Source of the DNA: Streptomyces sp. WMMC940
Lineage (GTDB): Bacteria; Actinomycetota; Actinomycetes; Streptomycetales; Streptomycetaceae
DNA: 64,000 nucleotides
Assembly: GCF_027460265.1 (NCBI RefSeq)
Contig: NZ_JAPZBC010000001.1
Span: forward strand, 4,347,501-4,411,500
Reading direction: 5' to 3'
This document shows, piece after piece, positions 34,372 to 43,002 of this stretch. The first letter of the stretch is position 1, and each line of letters begins with the position of its first letter. The notes below the pieces were generated by a model. The model was not told the DNA's origin, ran no database searches, and saw only the letters and a list, made by a program, of their open reading frames with translations. A program made the position numbers and the translations under genes.

Positions 34372-34390
34372 TAGGACGTGATCTGTCCTA
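34372..34390. promoter_or_regulatory. Inverted repeat between WYL regulator and MFS gene
   Basis: TAGGAC-N7-GTCCTA occurs in the 62-bp divergent promoter region, 21 bp from the regulator start and 22 bp from the exporter start. It is well placed to block both promoters. Confidence 0.6.
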
Positions 34391-34412
34391 TATCCGCCCT
34401 AGCTTCTCCCGC

Positions 34413-36080
34413 ATGAGCTCCCACGCCGCCGTACCGGATACGGCTCCCGATCAGCCCGCAGCCCCCGACCGGCGACGTTGGACCGCCCTCGCCATCGTCA
34501 TGACCGCGGCCTTCATGGACCTGGTCGACGTGACCATCGTCAACATCGCCATCCCGTCGATCGAGCACGACCTCGGTGCCTCGTTCGGCGCGATCCAGTG
34601 GATCACCGCCGGTTACGCCCTGGCTTTCGCCGCCGGCCTGATCACCGGTGGCCGGCTCGGTGACATCTACGGCCGCAGGCGGCTCTTCCTGGTCGGCATC
34701 AGCGGATTCACGGTCGCTTCGGCGCTCTGCGGGCTGGCAGTAGGGCCCGAGATGCTGGTCGCCTCGCGGCTTCTGCAGGGCGCGATGGCCGCGATGATGG
34801 TGCCCCAGGTCCTCGCGATCGTCCATGTGACCTTCCCCGCCCACGAGCGGGGCAAGGTCTTCGGGATGTTCGGCGCGGTCGTCGGTCTCGGGGCCGTCTC
34901 CGGTCCGCTGCTCGGCGCCCTGCTGACCCAGTGGAACCTGTTCGGTCTGGAGTGGCGGCCGATCTTCCTGATCAACCTTCCCGTCGGTATCGCGGGTCTC
35001 GTACTCGGCCGGAAGTACATCAGCGAGTCGCGTGCGGAGAAGGCGCTCCGGCTCGACCTCGTCGGTGTCGCACTCGTGACCGCCGGACTGCTGATGCTGA
35101 TCTACCCGCTCACACGCGGACGCGAGCTGGACTGGCCGCTGTGGGGACACCTGTGCATGGCGGCGAGTCCGCTCGTGTTCGCCGCGTTCCTGGCCTATGA
35201 GCGCCACAAGACGCGCAAGGACGGGTCACCGCTCGTGGAGCTGTCGCTGTTCCGGGTGAAGAGCTTCGCCGCCGGCATCGCCGTCCAGCTCACCTTCGGC
35301 GTGGTCCTGGGCATCTTCTTCCTGGTCTGGACGCTGTACATGCAGATCGGCCTGGGCTGGAGCCCGCTCAAGGCCGGTCTGACCGGCGTGCCCTTCTCCG
35401 TGGCGGTCTCGCTCGCCGCGGGTGTCTCGGTGCAGAAGCTGGTGCCGCGCTTCGGGCGGAAGGTGCTGCAGGCGGGGGCGCTGACGATGGCGTCGGGGCT
35501 GCTGCTCTACATCTGGGAGGCCGACCGCTTCGGCACGGGAATCGAGCCGTGGCAGATGACGGCACCGCTGGTGATCATGGGGCTCGGGATGGGGCTGATC
35601 GTGGCGCCGCTGACGGACGCGGTGCTGTCCGAGGTGCCGCGCGAGCACGCGGGCTCGGCGTCCGGGCTGATCAACACCACCGGGCAGATGGGCAACGCAC
35701 TGGGCCTCGGGCTGGTGTCGGTCGTGTTCTTCACGGTGGTCGACGAGACGCCGCTGACCTCGCAGGCCGCGGTGGGCCGGGCGTTCGCGGATGCCTTCCG
35801 GGGCTCGCTCTGGTGGGTCGTGGCCGTGCTCGCCGTGATCTTCCTGATGATGTTCGCCCTGCCCGCACGCCCCAGGCGGCATCCGGAAGGTGGCGCGGGC
35901 GGCGCCGGTGCCGCGGACGCGGCCGCCGGGGCGGGCGAGACCGGCGACGAGGCGGACGGTGCGGGGCCGGACTCCGCCGTCCCGTCGCAGGAGAACCCGG
36001 ACGCGGGCGAGCACCCGGACGCGGGTGAGCACCCGGACTCGGGGGCGGAGGGGGAGCGGCAGCCGGTGCTGTCGTACTGA
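34413..36080 (+). CDS. DHA2-type MFS drug exporter
   Basis: The protein is 555 residues with 14 expected helices (FMDLVDVTIVNIAIPSIEHD, GGRLGDIYGRRRLFLVG motif A, GMFGAVVGLGAVSGPLLGA motif C). The extended C-terminal tail of about 70 residues is Gly/Ala/Asp/Pro-rich and includes a short repeat (DAGEHPDAGEHPDSG). It exports an unknown drug by proton antiport. ATG 34413 is close to the operator. The WYL gene opposite is the likely regulator. Confidence 0.9.
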   Translation: MSSHAAVPDTAPDQPAAPDRRRWTALAIVMTAAFMDLVDVTIVNIAIPSIEHDLGASFGAIQWITAGYALAFAAGLITGGRLGDIYGRRRLFLVGISGFTVASALCGLAVGPEMLVASRLLQGAMAAMMVPQVLAIVHVTFPAHERGKVFGMFGAVVGLGAVSGPLLGALLTQWNLFGLEWRPIFLINLPVGIAGLVLGRKYISESRAEKALRLDLVGVALVTAGLLMLIYPLTRGRELDWPLWGHLCMAASPLVFAAFLAYERHKTRKDGSPLVELSLFRVKSFAAGIAVQLTFGVVLGIFFLVWTLYMQIGLGWSPLKAGLTGVPFSVAVSLAAGVSVQKLVPRFGRKVLQAGALTMASGLLLYIWEADRFGTGIEPWQMTAPLVIMGLGMGLIVAPLTDAVLSEVPREHAGSASGLINTTGQMGNALGLGLVSVVFFTVVDETPLTSQAAVGRAFADAFRGSLWWVVAVLAVIFLMMFALPARPRRHPEGGAGGAGAADAAAGAGETGDEADGAGPDSAVPSQENPDAGEHPDAGEHPDSGAEGERQPVLSY

Positions 36081-36511
36081 CCCGGGCGGAAGGGCACGGC
36101 AAGGGTTTCGGGGGCCCGCGGTCTGCGGCCACGGTCCGCGGGCGTGCTTCACGGGCCGTGGCCGCAGGGCTGTGATTCCGCGATTCCGCGGAGCGGCTGG
36201 ACCGCTGCCGCGTGGGGTCGTCGATGGGGATGGGGATGGGTGTGTACGGGACCGTGCGGCAGGCGAGCCGGTCGGTGATGTGTCCCCCGCCTCGTCGCCC
36301 GTGCACGCCGTCCGCTCGACGGAGTCGGTCGTTGCCTTCCCCGCGAGGCCGGGCACCGGGGAGCCCCCGGTGCCCGGCCTTCGCCGATACCGCCCGCACA
36401 CCACGGCTGCCTGCCCCGGGCTGCCGCGGCTCCGGGAATGCGTGAGGTGTGTGCCCGGCCTGCTGCCACCCCCGGCGAGCGTCCTTCCGGCCGGGTCCGG
36501 CCGTACCCCTT
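36081..36511. other. Intergenic before the fructose operon, no gene recognised
   Basis: About 430 bp. It contains a GC-rich hairpin-like stretch (GCCCGCGG...CCGCGGGC near 36113-36140) that may end the MFS transcript and a G-rich run GGGGATGGGGATGGGTG near 36226. No coding frame has family features. Confidence 0.4.
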
Positions 36512-36595
36512 CATGCCCGAATCTGTTTACTTTGCGAGTATCAAGGCGTAGCCTGACGGTGAAACCACAGGTTCGGGCATGGAATGGAAGTAAAC
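36512..36595 (+). promoter_or_regulatory. fruR-fruKA promoter/operator region with nested inverted repeats
   Basis: CATGCCCGAA (36512-36521) is mirrored by TTCGGGCATG (36572-36581), and GTTTACTT (36525-36532) by AAGTAAAC (36588-36595). The last arm ends 4 bp before the fruR ATG. The pair of inverted repeats around the presumed promoter fits autoregulation by a DeoR-type protein with DNA looping. Confidence 0.6.
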
Positions 36596-36599
36596 CCAC

Positions 36600-37361
36600 A
36601 TGTACGCACCGGAGCGCCAGCAGGAGATCCTCCGTCTCGCACGTGAAGGCGGACGGGTCGAGGTGCTCTCGCTCGCCGACGAGTTCCAGGTCACCGCCGA
36701 GACCATCCGGCGCGACCTGAAGGCGCTCGACCGGGCCGGACTGGTGCGCAGGGTGCACGGCGGTGCCATCCCGGCCGGCCGGCTCGACTTCGAGCCCGAC
36801 CTCGCCGAGCGCGAGTCCACCGCGGCAGACGAGAAGGACCGCATAGCCCGGGCGGCGCTCTCCGAGCTTCCCGAGGACGGCAGCGTCATCCTCGACGCCG
36901 GCTCCACGGTGGCGCGACTGGCTGCCGCGTTCCCGCTGGAGTGCTCGCTGACCGTCGTCACCCACGCCCTGCCCGCCGCCGCCCGGCTCGCCGACCACCC
37001 GGGCATCGATCTGCATCTCGTCGGCGGTCGCGTCCGGCACCGCACCCGTGCCGCCGTCGATGCCTGGGCGCTGCGGGCGTACGGGGAGATCCGCGCCGAC
37101 GTGGTCTTCCTCGGGACGAACGGCTTCTCCGAAGTCGGCGGGCTCACCACGCCCGACCTCGCCGAGGCCGCGGTCAAGCGGGCCCTCGTCGCGGCGGCGC
37201 GCCGCGTCGTGCTTCTCGCGGACTCCGCGAAGTACGGCGAGGAGCACTTCGCCCGCTTCGCCGACCTCGCCGACGTCGATCTGCTCATCACGGACAGCGG
37301 GCTCAGCCCCGAGGAAGCCGCGGCCGTCGGGGCCGCGGGCACGGAAGTAGTGCGTACATGA
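36600..37361 (+). CDS. fruR: DeoR-family regulator of the fructose operon
   Basis: The protein is 253 residues. The DeoR HTH (RQQEILRLAREGGRVEVLSL, VTAETIRRDLKALDRAGLVRRVHGGA) is followed by the sugar-phosphate-sensing DeoRC domain (ILDAGSTVARLA, VVFLGTNGFS, LADSAKYGEEHFARFA). It is the first gene of a three-gene operon and its stop overlaps the fruK start by 4 nt (ATGA). It probably represses the operon until fructose-1-phosphate is made. Confidence 0.9.
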   Translation: MYAPERQQEILRLAREGGRVEVLSLADEFQVTAETIRRDLKALDRAGLVRRVHGGAIPAGRLDFEPDLAERESTAADEKDRIARAALSELPEDGSVILDAGSTVARLAAAFPLECSLTVVTHALPAAARLADHPGIDLHLVGGRVRHRTRAAVDAWALRAYGEIRADVVFLGTNGFSEVGGLTTPDLAEAAVKRALVAAARRVVLLADSAKYGEEHFARFADLADVDLLITDSGLSPEEAAAVGAAGTEVVRT

Positions 37362-38311
37362 TTCTCACCGTCACCCCGAATCCCTCGCTGGACCGGACGT
37401 ACGAGATCCCGGGACTGGAGCGCGGCAGCGTGCTGCGGGCCACCGGTGAACGCATGGATCCCGGCGGCAAGGGCGTCAACGTGTCACGGGCGGTTGCGGC
37501 GGCCGGACACCGCACCGTCGCCGTCCTGCCGCTCGGCGGCGCCCCTGGAGCACTCGTCGCGGAACTGCTGGCCGGGCAGGGCATCGAGACCGCGCCCGTC
37601 CCCATAGCCGGAGTGACCCGCTCGAACGTCGCGCTCGCCGAGTCCGACGGCACTCTGACGAAGATCAACGCTCCCGGCCCCGAGCTCACGCCGGACGAGG
37701 CGCAGGCGCTGCTCACGGCGGTCGCCGCGCAGTCCCGCACCGCCGACTGGATCGCCTGCTGCGGCAGCCTGCCGCGTGGACTGACGCCGTCCTGGTACGC
37801 CGAACTCGTCACTCGTGCGCATGCGTCGGGGGCCCGTGTCGCACTGGACACGTCCGGGCCCTCGCTGACGGCCGCCCTCTCCGCGCGGCCCGATGTCGTC
37901 AAGCCGAACGCCGCGGAGCTCGCCGAGGCGGTCGGCCGTCCGCTGGCCACCGTCGGCGACGCAGTGAAGGCGGCGGAGGAACTGCGCGCGCTCGGCGCGG
38001 GTGTGGTGCTGGCCAGCCTCGGAGCCGACGGGCAACTGCTCGTCTCCGACGCCGGAACCTTCTACGGAGCCGCATCCGTCGCCGACGTTCGCAGCGACGT
38101 CGGGGCCGGCGACGCATCCCTGGCCGGATTCCTGGCCGCGGGCGGCGACGGCGAGGACGCCCTCACCGCCGCCGTCGCCCATGGCGCGGCAGCTGTCCGG
38201 CTTCCGGGCAGCGTGATGCCCACGCCGTCCGATCTCGATCCCGCCGCGGTCCTGGTGACCGCGGACGTCCCCCTGGACCGCGCACTCACCCAGCAAGGGA
38301 GCCCGCGATGA
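37358..38311 (+). CDS. fruK: 1-phosphofructokinase (PfkB family)
   Basis: The protein is 317 residues. It starts MILTVTPNPSLDRTYEI and has GGKGVNVSRAVAAAG, PNAAELAEAVG and the C-terminal DVGAGDASLAGFLAA catalytic motif (GAGD). In most PfkB kinases this reads GAGDSxxAGF; here it is GAGDASLAGF, a conservative change. It converts fructose-1-phosphate to fructose-1,6-bisphosphate with ATP in the cytoplasm. It is translationally coupled on both sides by ATGA overlaps. Confidence 0.9.
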   Translation: MILTVTPNPSLDRTYEIPGLERGSVLRATGERMDPGGKGVNVSRAVAAAGHRTVAVLPLGGAPGALVAELLAGQGIETAPVPIAGVTRSNVALAESDGTLTKINAPGPELTPDEAQALLTAVAAQSRTADWIACCGSLPRGLTPSWYAELVTRAHASGARVALDTSGPSLTAALSARPDVVKPNAAELAEAVGRPLATVGDAVKAAEELRALGAGVVLASLGADGQLLVSDAGTFYGAASVADVRSDVGAGDASLAGFLAAGGDGEDALTAAVAHGAAAVRLPGSVMPTPSDLDPAAVLVTADVPLDRALTQQGSPR

Positions 38312-40593
38312 GCGACATGATCACCGCGGACCTGGTCGACCTCGACCTGGCCGCCGCTACGAAGGAGGAGGCGGCCCGCTCGCTCGCTCGGCGCATGGTC
38401 GCGCTCGGGCGCGTCACCGACCTCGACGGCTTCCTGGCCGATGTGGCCGCACGCGAGGCCCAGATGCCCACGGGGCTGGACGGCGGTATCGGCATTCCGC
38501 ACTGCCGCAGCACGCATGTCACCGAGCCCACCCTGGCCTTCGGGCGGGCTTCCGCGGGCATCGACTTCGGCGCGCCGGACGGCCCCGCGGACCTCGTCTT
38601 CCTCATAGCCGCCCCGGCGGGTGCCGACGACGCGCATCTGACCATTCTCTCGGCCCTCGCCCGACGGCTGATGGACACGGGGTTCACCACCGCCCTCCGC
38701 GGTACCGCTTCGGCGACGACCGCGGCGGCGTTGGTCCGCGGGGACATCGAACCGTCCGCGGCGGCGTCGACCGGGACCGGGACCGGGACCGCGACCGGGA
38801 CCGGGACCGCGACTGAGGAGAAGACGACCGAGGAGAAGACGACCGAGGCGAGGGGGACCGAGGAGAAGACGACCGAGGAGAAGACGACCGAGGGTGAGGC
38901 GTCGGGCGGAGATGCGGCGGCGACCGCCGCCGCGACGGTACCCGCCGGCGCGGAGGCGCCGGTGCCGGGGGAGAGCTCCGAACGCGACGCCACCCGGGCC
39001 GTACCTGCCGACGCACTGAGTACCGAACCCGCCGACGCCGGGGCGGAGAGGGGTGAGGCGGCGAGTGCCGAACCCCCGGACGCCGGGGCCGGGCCGGACG
39101 GGGCCGGTGCCTCGCCGCCGCCCTTCCGGATCGTCGCCGTCACCTCCTGCCCGACCGGCATCGCGCACACCTACATGGCCGCGGAGGCCATCGAACGGGC
39201 CGGTCGGGAGGCGGGGGTCGAGGTCTCCGTCGAGACCCAGGGCTCCGCCGGGTTCGCCAGGCTGGACCCCGACGTCGTCACCGCGGCCGATGCCGTGATC
39301 TTCGCGCACGACGTGCCCGTACGCGAGAAGGAGCGCTTCGACGGCAAGCCCGTCGTGGACGTCGGAGTGAAGGCCGGGATCAGCCGCGCCGCCGAACTCG
39401 TCGCCGAGGCGCGGGACAAGGCCGCCCGCGGCGTGGTGACGACCGTGACCCGGCCGACCCCCGTTGAGGGAGCCGGGGAGCCCGGTGAGGGCTACGGAAC
39501 CAAGCTCCGCAAGTGGCTGATGTCCGGCGTCAGCTACATGATCCCGTTCGTTGCCGCCGGCGGTCTTCTGATCGCGCTCGGCTTCGCCATCGGCGGCTAC
39601 GAGATCGCCGACGCGAAGTCCGTCGCCGACTCCTTCGTCTGGAGCGACCAGTCCAGCTGGGCCGCACTCCTCTTCCAGATCGGCGGACTGGCGTTCAGCT
39701 TCCTGATCCCGGTCCTCGCCGGATACATCGCCTACGGCATGGCCGACCGACCCGGACTCGTCCCCGGCTTCGTCGGTGGGGCGATCGCCATCACCATCAA
39801 GGCGGGCTTCCTCGGCGGTCTGGTGGCGGGACTCCTCGCCGGTGCCGTGGTGCTCGCGATCCAGAAGGTCCGAGTGCCCGCGGTGCTGCGCGGCATCATG
39901 CCCGTCGTGGTGATCCCGCTGCTCTCCTCGGCGATCGTCGGCTTCCTGATGTTCCTGGTGATCGGCAAGCCGCTCGCCTCGCTCCAGAAGGCACTCACCG
40001 ACTGGCTGAACGGCCTCAGCGGGGCGAATGCCGTCATCCTCGGCGCGATCCTCGGCCTGATGATGTGCTTCGACCTCGGCGGCCCGCTCAACAAGGTCGC
40101 GTACACCTTCGCGGTCGGCGGCCTCGCCAGTCCGACCGAGGGCTCGCTGAAGGTCATGGCGGCCGTGATGGCGGCCGGCATGGTGCCTCCGCTCGCGATG
40201 GCACTGGCCACGACGGTCCGCGGCCGGCTCTTCACCAAGGCCGAGCGGGAGAACGGCAAGGCGGCCTGGGTGCTGGGCGCTTCGTTCATCACGGAGGGCG
40301 CGATCCCGTTCGCCGCGGCTGATCCGCTGCGGGTGATTCCGTCGGTCATGGTGGGCGGCGCCGTCACCGGAGCCCTGTCGATGGCCTTCGAGTGCACGCT
40401 ACGGGCCCCGCACGGCGGCATCTTCGTCGTACCGTTGATCGGCAACGCGGTCCTCTATCTGCTCGCCATCCTGGCCGGCACGGTGATCAGCGCGGCCCTG
40501 GTCGTCCTGCTGAAAGGTCTGCGGAAGAACTCCGAGGCATCGGTCCGGCCGACGACCGCACCCGACAAGGCCAAGGTCGTCGCGGCGGTCTGA
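38308..40593 (+). CDS. fruA: Fructose-specific PTS enzyme IIABC
   Basis: The protein is 761 residues. IIA (about 1-150) has the phosphorylated His in IGIPHCRSTHV. An unusual low-complexity linker (about 150-270) of Thr/Gly then TEEKTTEEK repeats and Ala/Glu-rich sequence follows. IIB (about 272-370) has the active Cys in AVTSCPTGIAHTYMAAEAIE. IIC (about 395-745) has eight or more helices (GVSYMIPFVAAGGLLIALGF, GGPLNKVAYTF). It imports fructose as fructose-1-phosphate. The linker is encoded by DNA tandem repeats at about 38768-38892. Confidence 0.9.
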   Translation: MSDMITADLVDLDLAAATKEEAARSLARRMVALGRVTDLDGFLADVAAREAQMPTGLDGGIGIPHCRSTHVTEPTLAFGRASAGIDFGAPDGPADLVFLIAAPAGADDAHLTILSALARRLMDTGFTTALRGTASATTAAALVRGDIEPSAAASTGTGTGTATGTGTATEEKTTEEKTTEARGTEEKTTEEKTTEGEASGGDAAATAAATVPAGAEAPVPGESSERDATRAVPADALSTEPADAGAERGEAASAEPPDAGAGPDGAGASPPPFRIVAVTSCPTGIAHTYMAAEAIERAGREAGVEVSVETQGSAGFARLDPDVVTAADAVIFAHDVPVREKERFDGKPVVDVGVKAGISRAAELVAEARDKAARGVVTTVTRPTPVEGAGEPGEGYGTKLRKWLMSGVSYMIPFVAAGGLLIALGFAIGGYEIADAKSVADSFVWSDQSSWAALLFQIGGLAFSFLIPVLAGYIAYGMADRPGLVPGFVGGAIAITIKAGFLGGLVAGLLAGAVVLAIQKVRVPAVLRGIMPVVVIPLLSSAIVGFLMFLVIGKPLASLQKALTDWLNGLSGANAVILGAILGLMMCFDLGGPLNKVAYTFAVGGLASPTEGSLKVMAAVMAAGMVPPLAMALATTVRGRLFTKAERENGKAAWVLGASFITEGAIPFAAADPLRVIPSVMVGGAVTGALSMAFECTLRAPHGGIFVVPLIGNAVLYLLAILAGTVISAALVVLLKGLRKNSEASVRPTTAPDKAKVVAAV

Positions 40594-40784
40594 GCACCGC
40601 GCCGTGGTCTCCCGACCTCCGGCCCCGGGCCCGCGGTCCACGATGTCAGGCCTGCTGCCCCGTGTTCGCGGGCCGCCGGAGGGGCCGAACGGGCCTTGCG
40701 GCGGCACGACCTGCCGTACGGGGCCCTGTGGCGGCACCCCGTGGGCGCCGCCCGCCGATCCGGCGTCACCCGCAGGGGCCCGCG

Positions 40785-41618
40785 TCAGCGCACCCTGGCG
40801 CGGAGCTCCATGGCCTCGCGTGCGGTGCGCTCGTCCGCGTACACCTCGCACATGTGGCGACCGTCGGGTGTGGCCGTGTGCTCGACCTCCCACAGACTCA
40901 GCTCCGTGCCGTCGAGCAGCAGGAAAGCGTGCTCGTAGAGCGTGAAGACGGCGTCCCGCACATCGGCGGCCGGGCACTGCCGGCCGAACGCCTGCCCGAT
41001 GTGGTGCGCGAAAGCGGCGCGCAGCAGCCCGGCCGTCTCTTCGCCCGGCCGGTCCGGGTTCTCGGCCCGGCGCAGCAGTCGCCGGGCATGGTCCGCGGAG
41101 TCGTCGGGGACGTAGGTGCGTGCCAGGGGCATCGGCGGAGTGGCCAGCAGGCGGCCCAGCAGCTCCAGATCGGCGTCGAGGTCGTCGACGGGCCTCCCGT
41201 CCGGGCCGTCGTGGCCGGTGCCCTCGGGCGCCGCGCCGAATATCGCGGCGAGTTCGTCGGTCTGTCCGTCGTCCGTACCGTCCGCGCCGGGCCGCCGCCC
41301 GCGGTCCGGACGCAGCCGGGACGCCGCGAGTCGGGCCTCTCCCTCGTCCGCGTACAGCTCGTGCCGCGTGGCGCCGTCACGGCCGGTGTTGTGCACCAGC
41401 TCCCACAACGTGAGGGAGGAGCCGTCCGCCAGGAGATACGCGTGCCGGTAGGTCGAACGGTCCAGGGCCGCGCTGTGGTGCGATGAGTGCAGCGAACTGT
41501 CATGGGCCAGAGCCGAGTCGAGCCGCTCCACCACGCTGTCGGGAAGGTCGAAGGAATTGAGAGCCCGACCCAGGAGCCGCTCGAGGTGCGTCTCGGTTGT
41601 CTCATACGGATCGTTCAA
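40785..41618 (-). CDS. DUF6227 family protein
   Basis: The protein is 277 residues. It has two related halves, each with a LWEL/LWEV strand and a YADE motif (SSLTLWELVHNT...ELYADEGEAR and TELSLWEVEHTA...EVYADERTAR), an internal duplication separated by an acidic linker. This matches a conserved streptomycete family (DUF6227) of unknown function. TTG 41618 is preferred because GGAGAT lies 7 nt upstream and the family starts with NDPYETTE. It is likely cytoplasmic. Confidence 0.7.
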   Translation of the reverse strand: MNDPYETTETHLERLLGRALNSFDLPDSVVERLDSALAHDSSLHSSHHSAALDRSTYRHAYLLADGSSLTLWELVHNTGRDGATRHELYADEGEARLAASRLRPDRGRRPGADGTDDGQTDELAAIFGAAPEGTGHDGPDGRPVDDLDADLELLGRLLATPPMPLARTYVPDDSADHARRLLRRAENPDRPGEETAGLLRAAFAHHIGQAFGRQCPAADVRDAVFTLYEHAFLLLDGTELSLWEVEHTATPDGRHMCEVYADERTAREAMELRARVR

Positions 41619-41813
41619 GGTGGATCTCCCGGATCTCCAGGCCGTTGCCACACGTCACTTGATGACTGCTTAACGTAGTCCCTGGGTCTGACATCGCGTC
41701 CCGGGTTCGGGAAAACGAACGGCGCACCCGCCGAAGTTCCGCCGCATCCACGCGCCCCCTCAACTCCCGTGCGCCGCACGTCAGTCCGCGCTCCCGGAGC
41801 TGAACCCTGCGCC

Positions 41814-42857
41814 CTACCGGCCCTCGTGACGCCCCCCGTACAGCTCGGTGTACGAAGGGAAGTCCCCTCCCGGTCCGTGCACGCTCTCGGCGGCCAGCAC
41901 CGCCCGGACGACCGCACGGGTGACGACGTCCGCACCGGCGGCGAGCACCGCGTTGAGGGCGAGCGGATGGCCGTCGAGCGGGCGGGTGCCGGTGGCGAGG
42001 GCGAAGACGGTGTCCCCGTCGTTGAGGAGATGGACGGGCCGCACGGCGCGCGCGATGCCGTCGTGCGCGGTGCCGGCGAGCTTGTGCGCCTGGGCACGGG
42101 ATAGGTCGGCGTCGGTGGCGACGACGGCGAGGGTCGTGTTCAGCGGAGGCGCCCCATTGCGCTCGGACGCCTGGGCCAGCCGGTGCAGCGCCGCCGCATG
42201 GACCTCCGGAGCGGGTGCCACCGGCTTCGCGCCGAAGAAGTGCCGCCCGTAGAGCACACCTGTGTCCGGGTCGAGCGCGGAGCCCGCCGCGTTGGCCACC
42301 ACCAGTGCGGCGACCGTCGTACCGTCCCCCAGCACCGTGCCGGCGGTGCCCACACCTCCCTTGATCCGGCCCACCACCGCGCCGGTGCCCGCGCCGACAG
42401 AGCCCTCCTGGACCGGCGCGCCGGACTCCGTGCGCGCCGCCGCCTCCACCGCGGCGCGTCCCGTCGACGCGTCCGGCCTCGCCCGCCAGTCGCCGCCGCG
42501 TCCGAGGTCGAAGACGCACGCCGCGGGAACGACCGGCACGACCTGTCCGGGCTCCCGGCCTGCCGGCACCCCGCGCCCCCGCTCTTCCAGCCACGCCATC
42601 ACGCCTGATGCCGAGTCCAGGCCGAAGGCGCTGCCTCCGGTCAGCACGATCGCCTCGATGCGCTGGACGAGATTGCGGGGGTCGAGGGCGTCGGTCTCCC
42701 GGGTGCCGGGACCCCCTCCTCGGACGTCCACCGCAGCCACGGCGCCGCCCTCGGGCGCGAGGACGACCGTGGTGCCGCTGAGCGCGCCCTCACCGCCGAG
42801 CCGGGCGTGGCCGACCCGAATGCCGCTCACATCGGTCAATGCGTCGTTGAGTCCCAT
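41814..42857 (-). CDS. P1/S58 family peptidase (DmpA-like Ntn hydrolase)
   Basis: The protein is 347 residues. Motifs include VGHARL, GGGPGTRETDAL, LTGGSAFGLDSASGVMAWLEE, GRIKGGVGTAG and the self-cleavage region PPLNTTLAVVATDA, where a Thr or Ser after Asn becomes the N-terminal nucleophile. The family cleaves beta-aminopeptide or D-amino-acid bonds; the true substrate here is unknown. No signal peptide is seen. Confidence 0.85.
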   Translation of the reverse strand: MGLNDALTDVSGIRVGHARLGGEGALSGTTVVLAPEGGAVAAVDVRGGGPGTRETDALDPRNLVQRIEAIVLTGGSAFGLDSASGVMAWLEERGRGVPAGREPGQVVPVVPAACVFDLGRGGDWRARPDASTGRAAVEAAARTESGAPVQEGSVGAGTGAVVGRIKGGVGTAGTVLGDGTTVAALVVANAAGSALDPDTGVLYGRHFFGAKPVAPAPEVHAAALHRLAQASERNGAPPLNTTLAVVATDADLSRAQAHKLAGTAHDGIARAVRPVHLLNDGDTVFALATGTRPLDGHPLALNAVLAAGADVVTRAVVRAVLAAESVHGPGGDFPSYTELYGGRHEGR

Positions 42858-43002
42858 GACTTCTGGGTATCACGCGGTCGCCTACGGTGAGACGGCCTCG
42901 GCGCTGACGTGGTCCCACTCGTCGCCCTGGCGTCACTGCCCGGGCGTCGTCGCCGTGGCGTCCGCGCAGTGGTGTCACCGGGCTCCGATCGGTGAAGACT
43001 CG

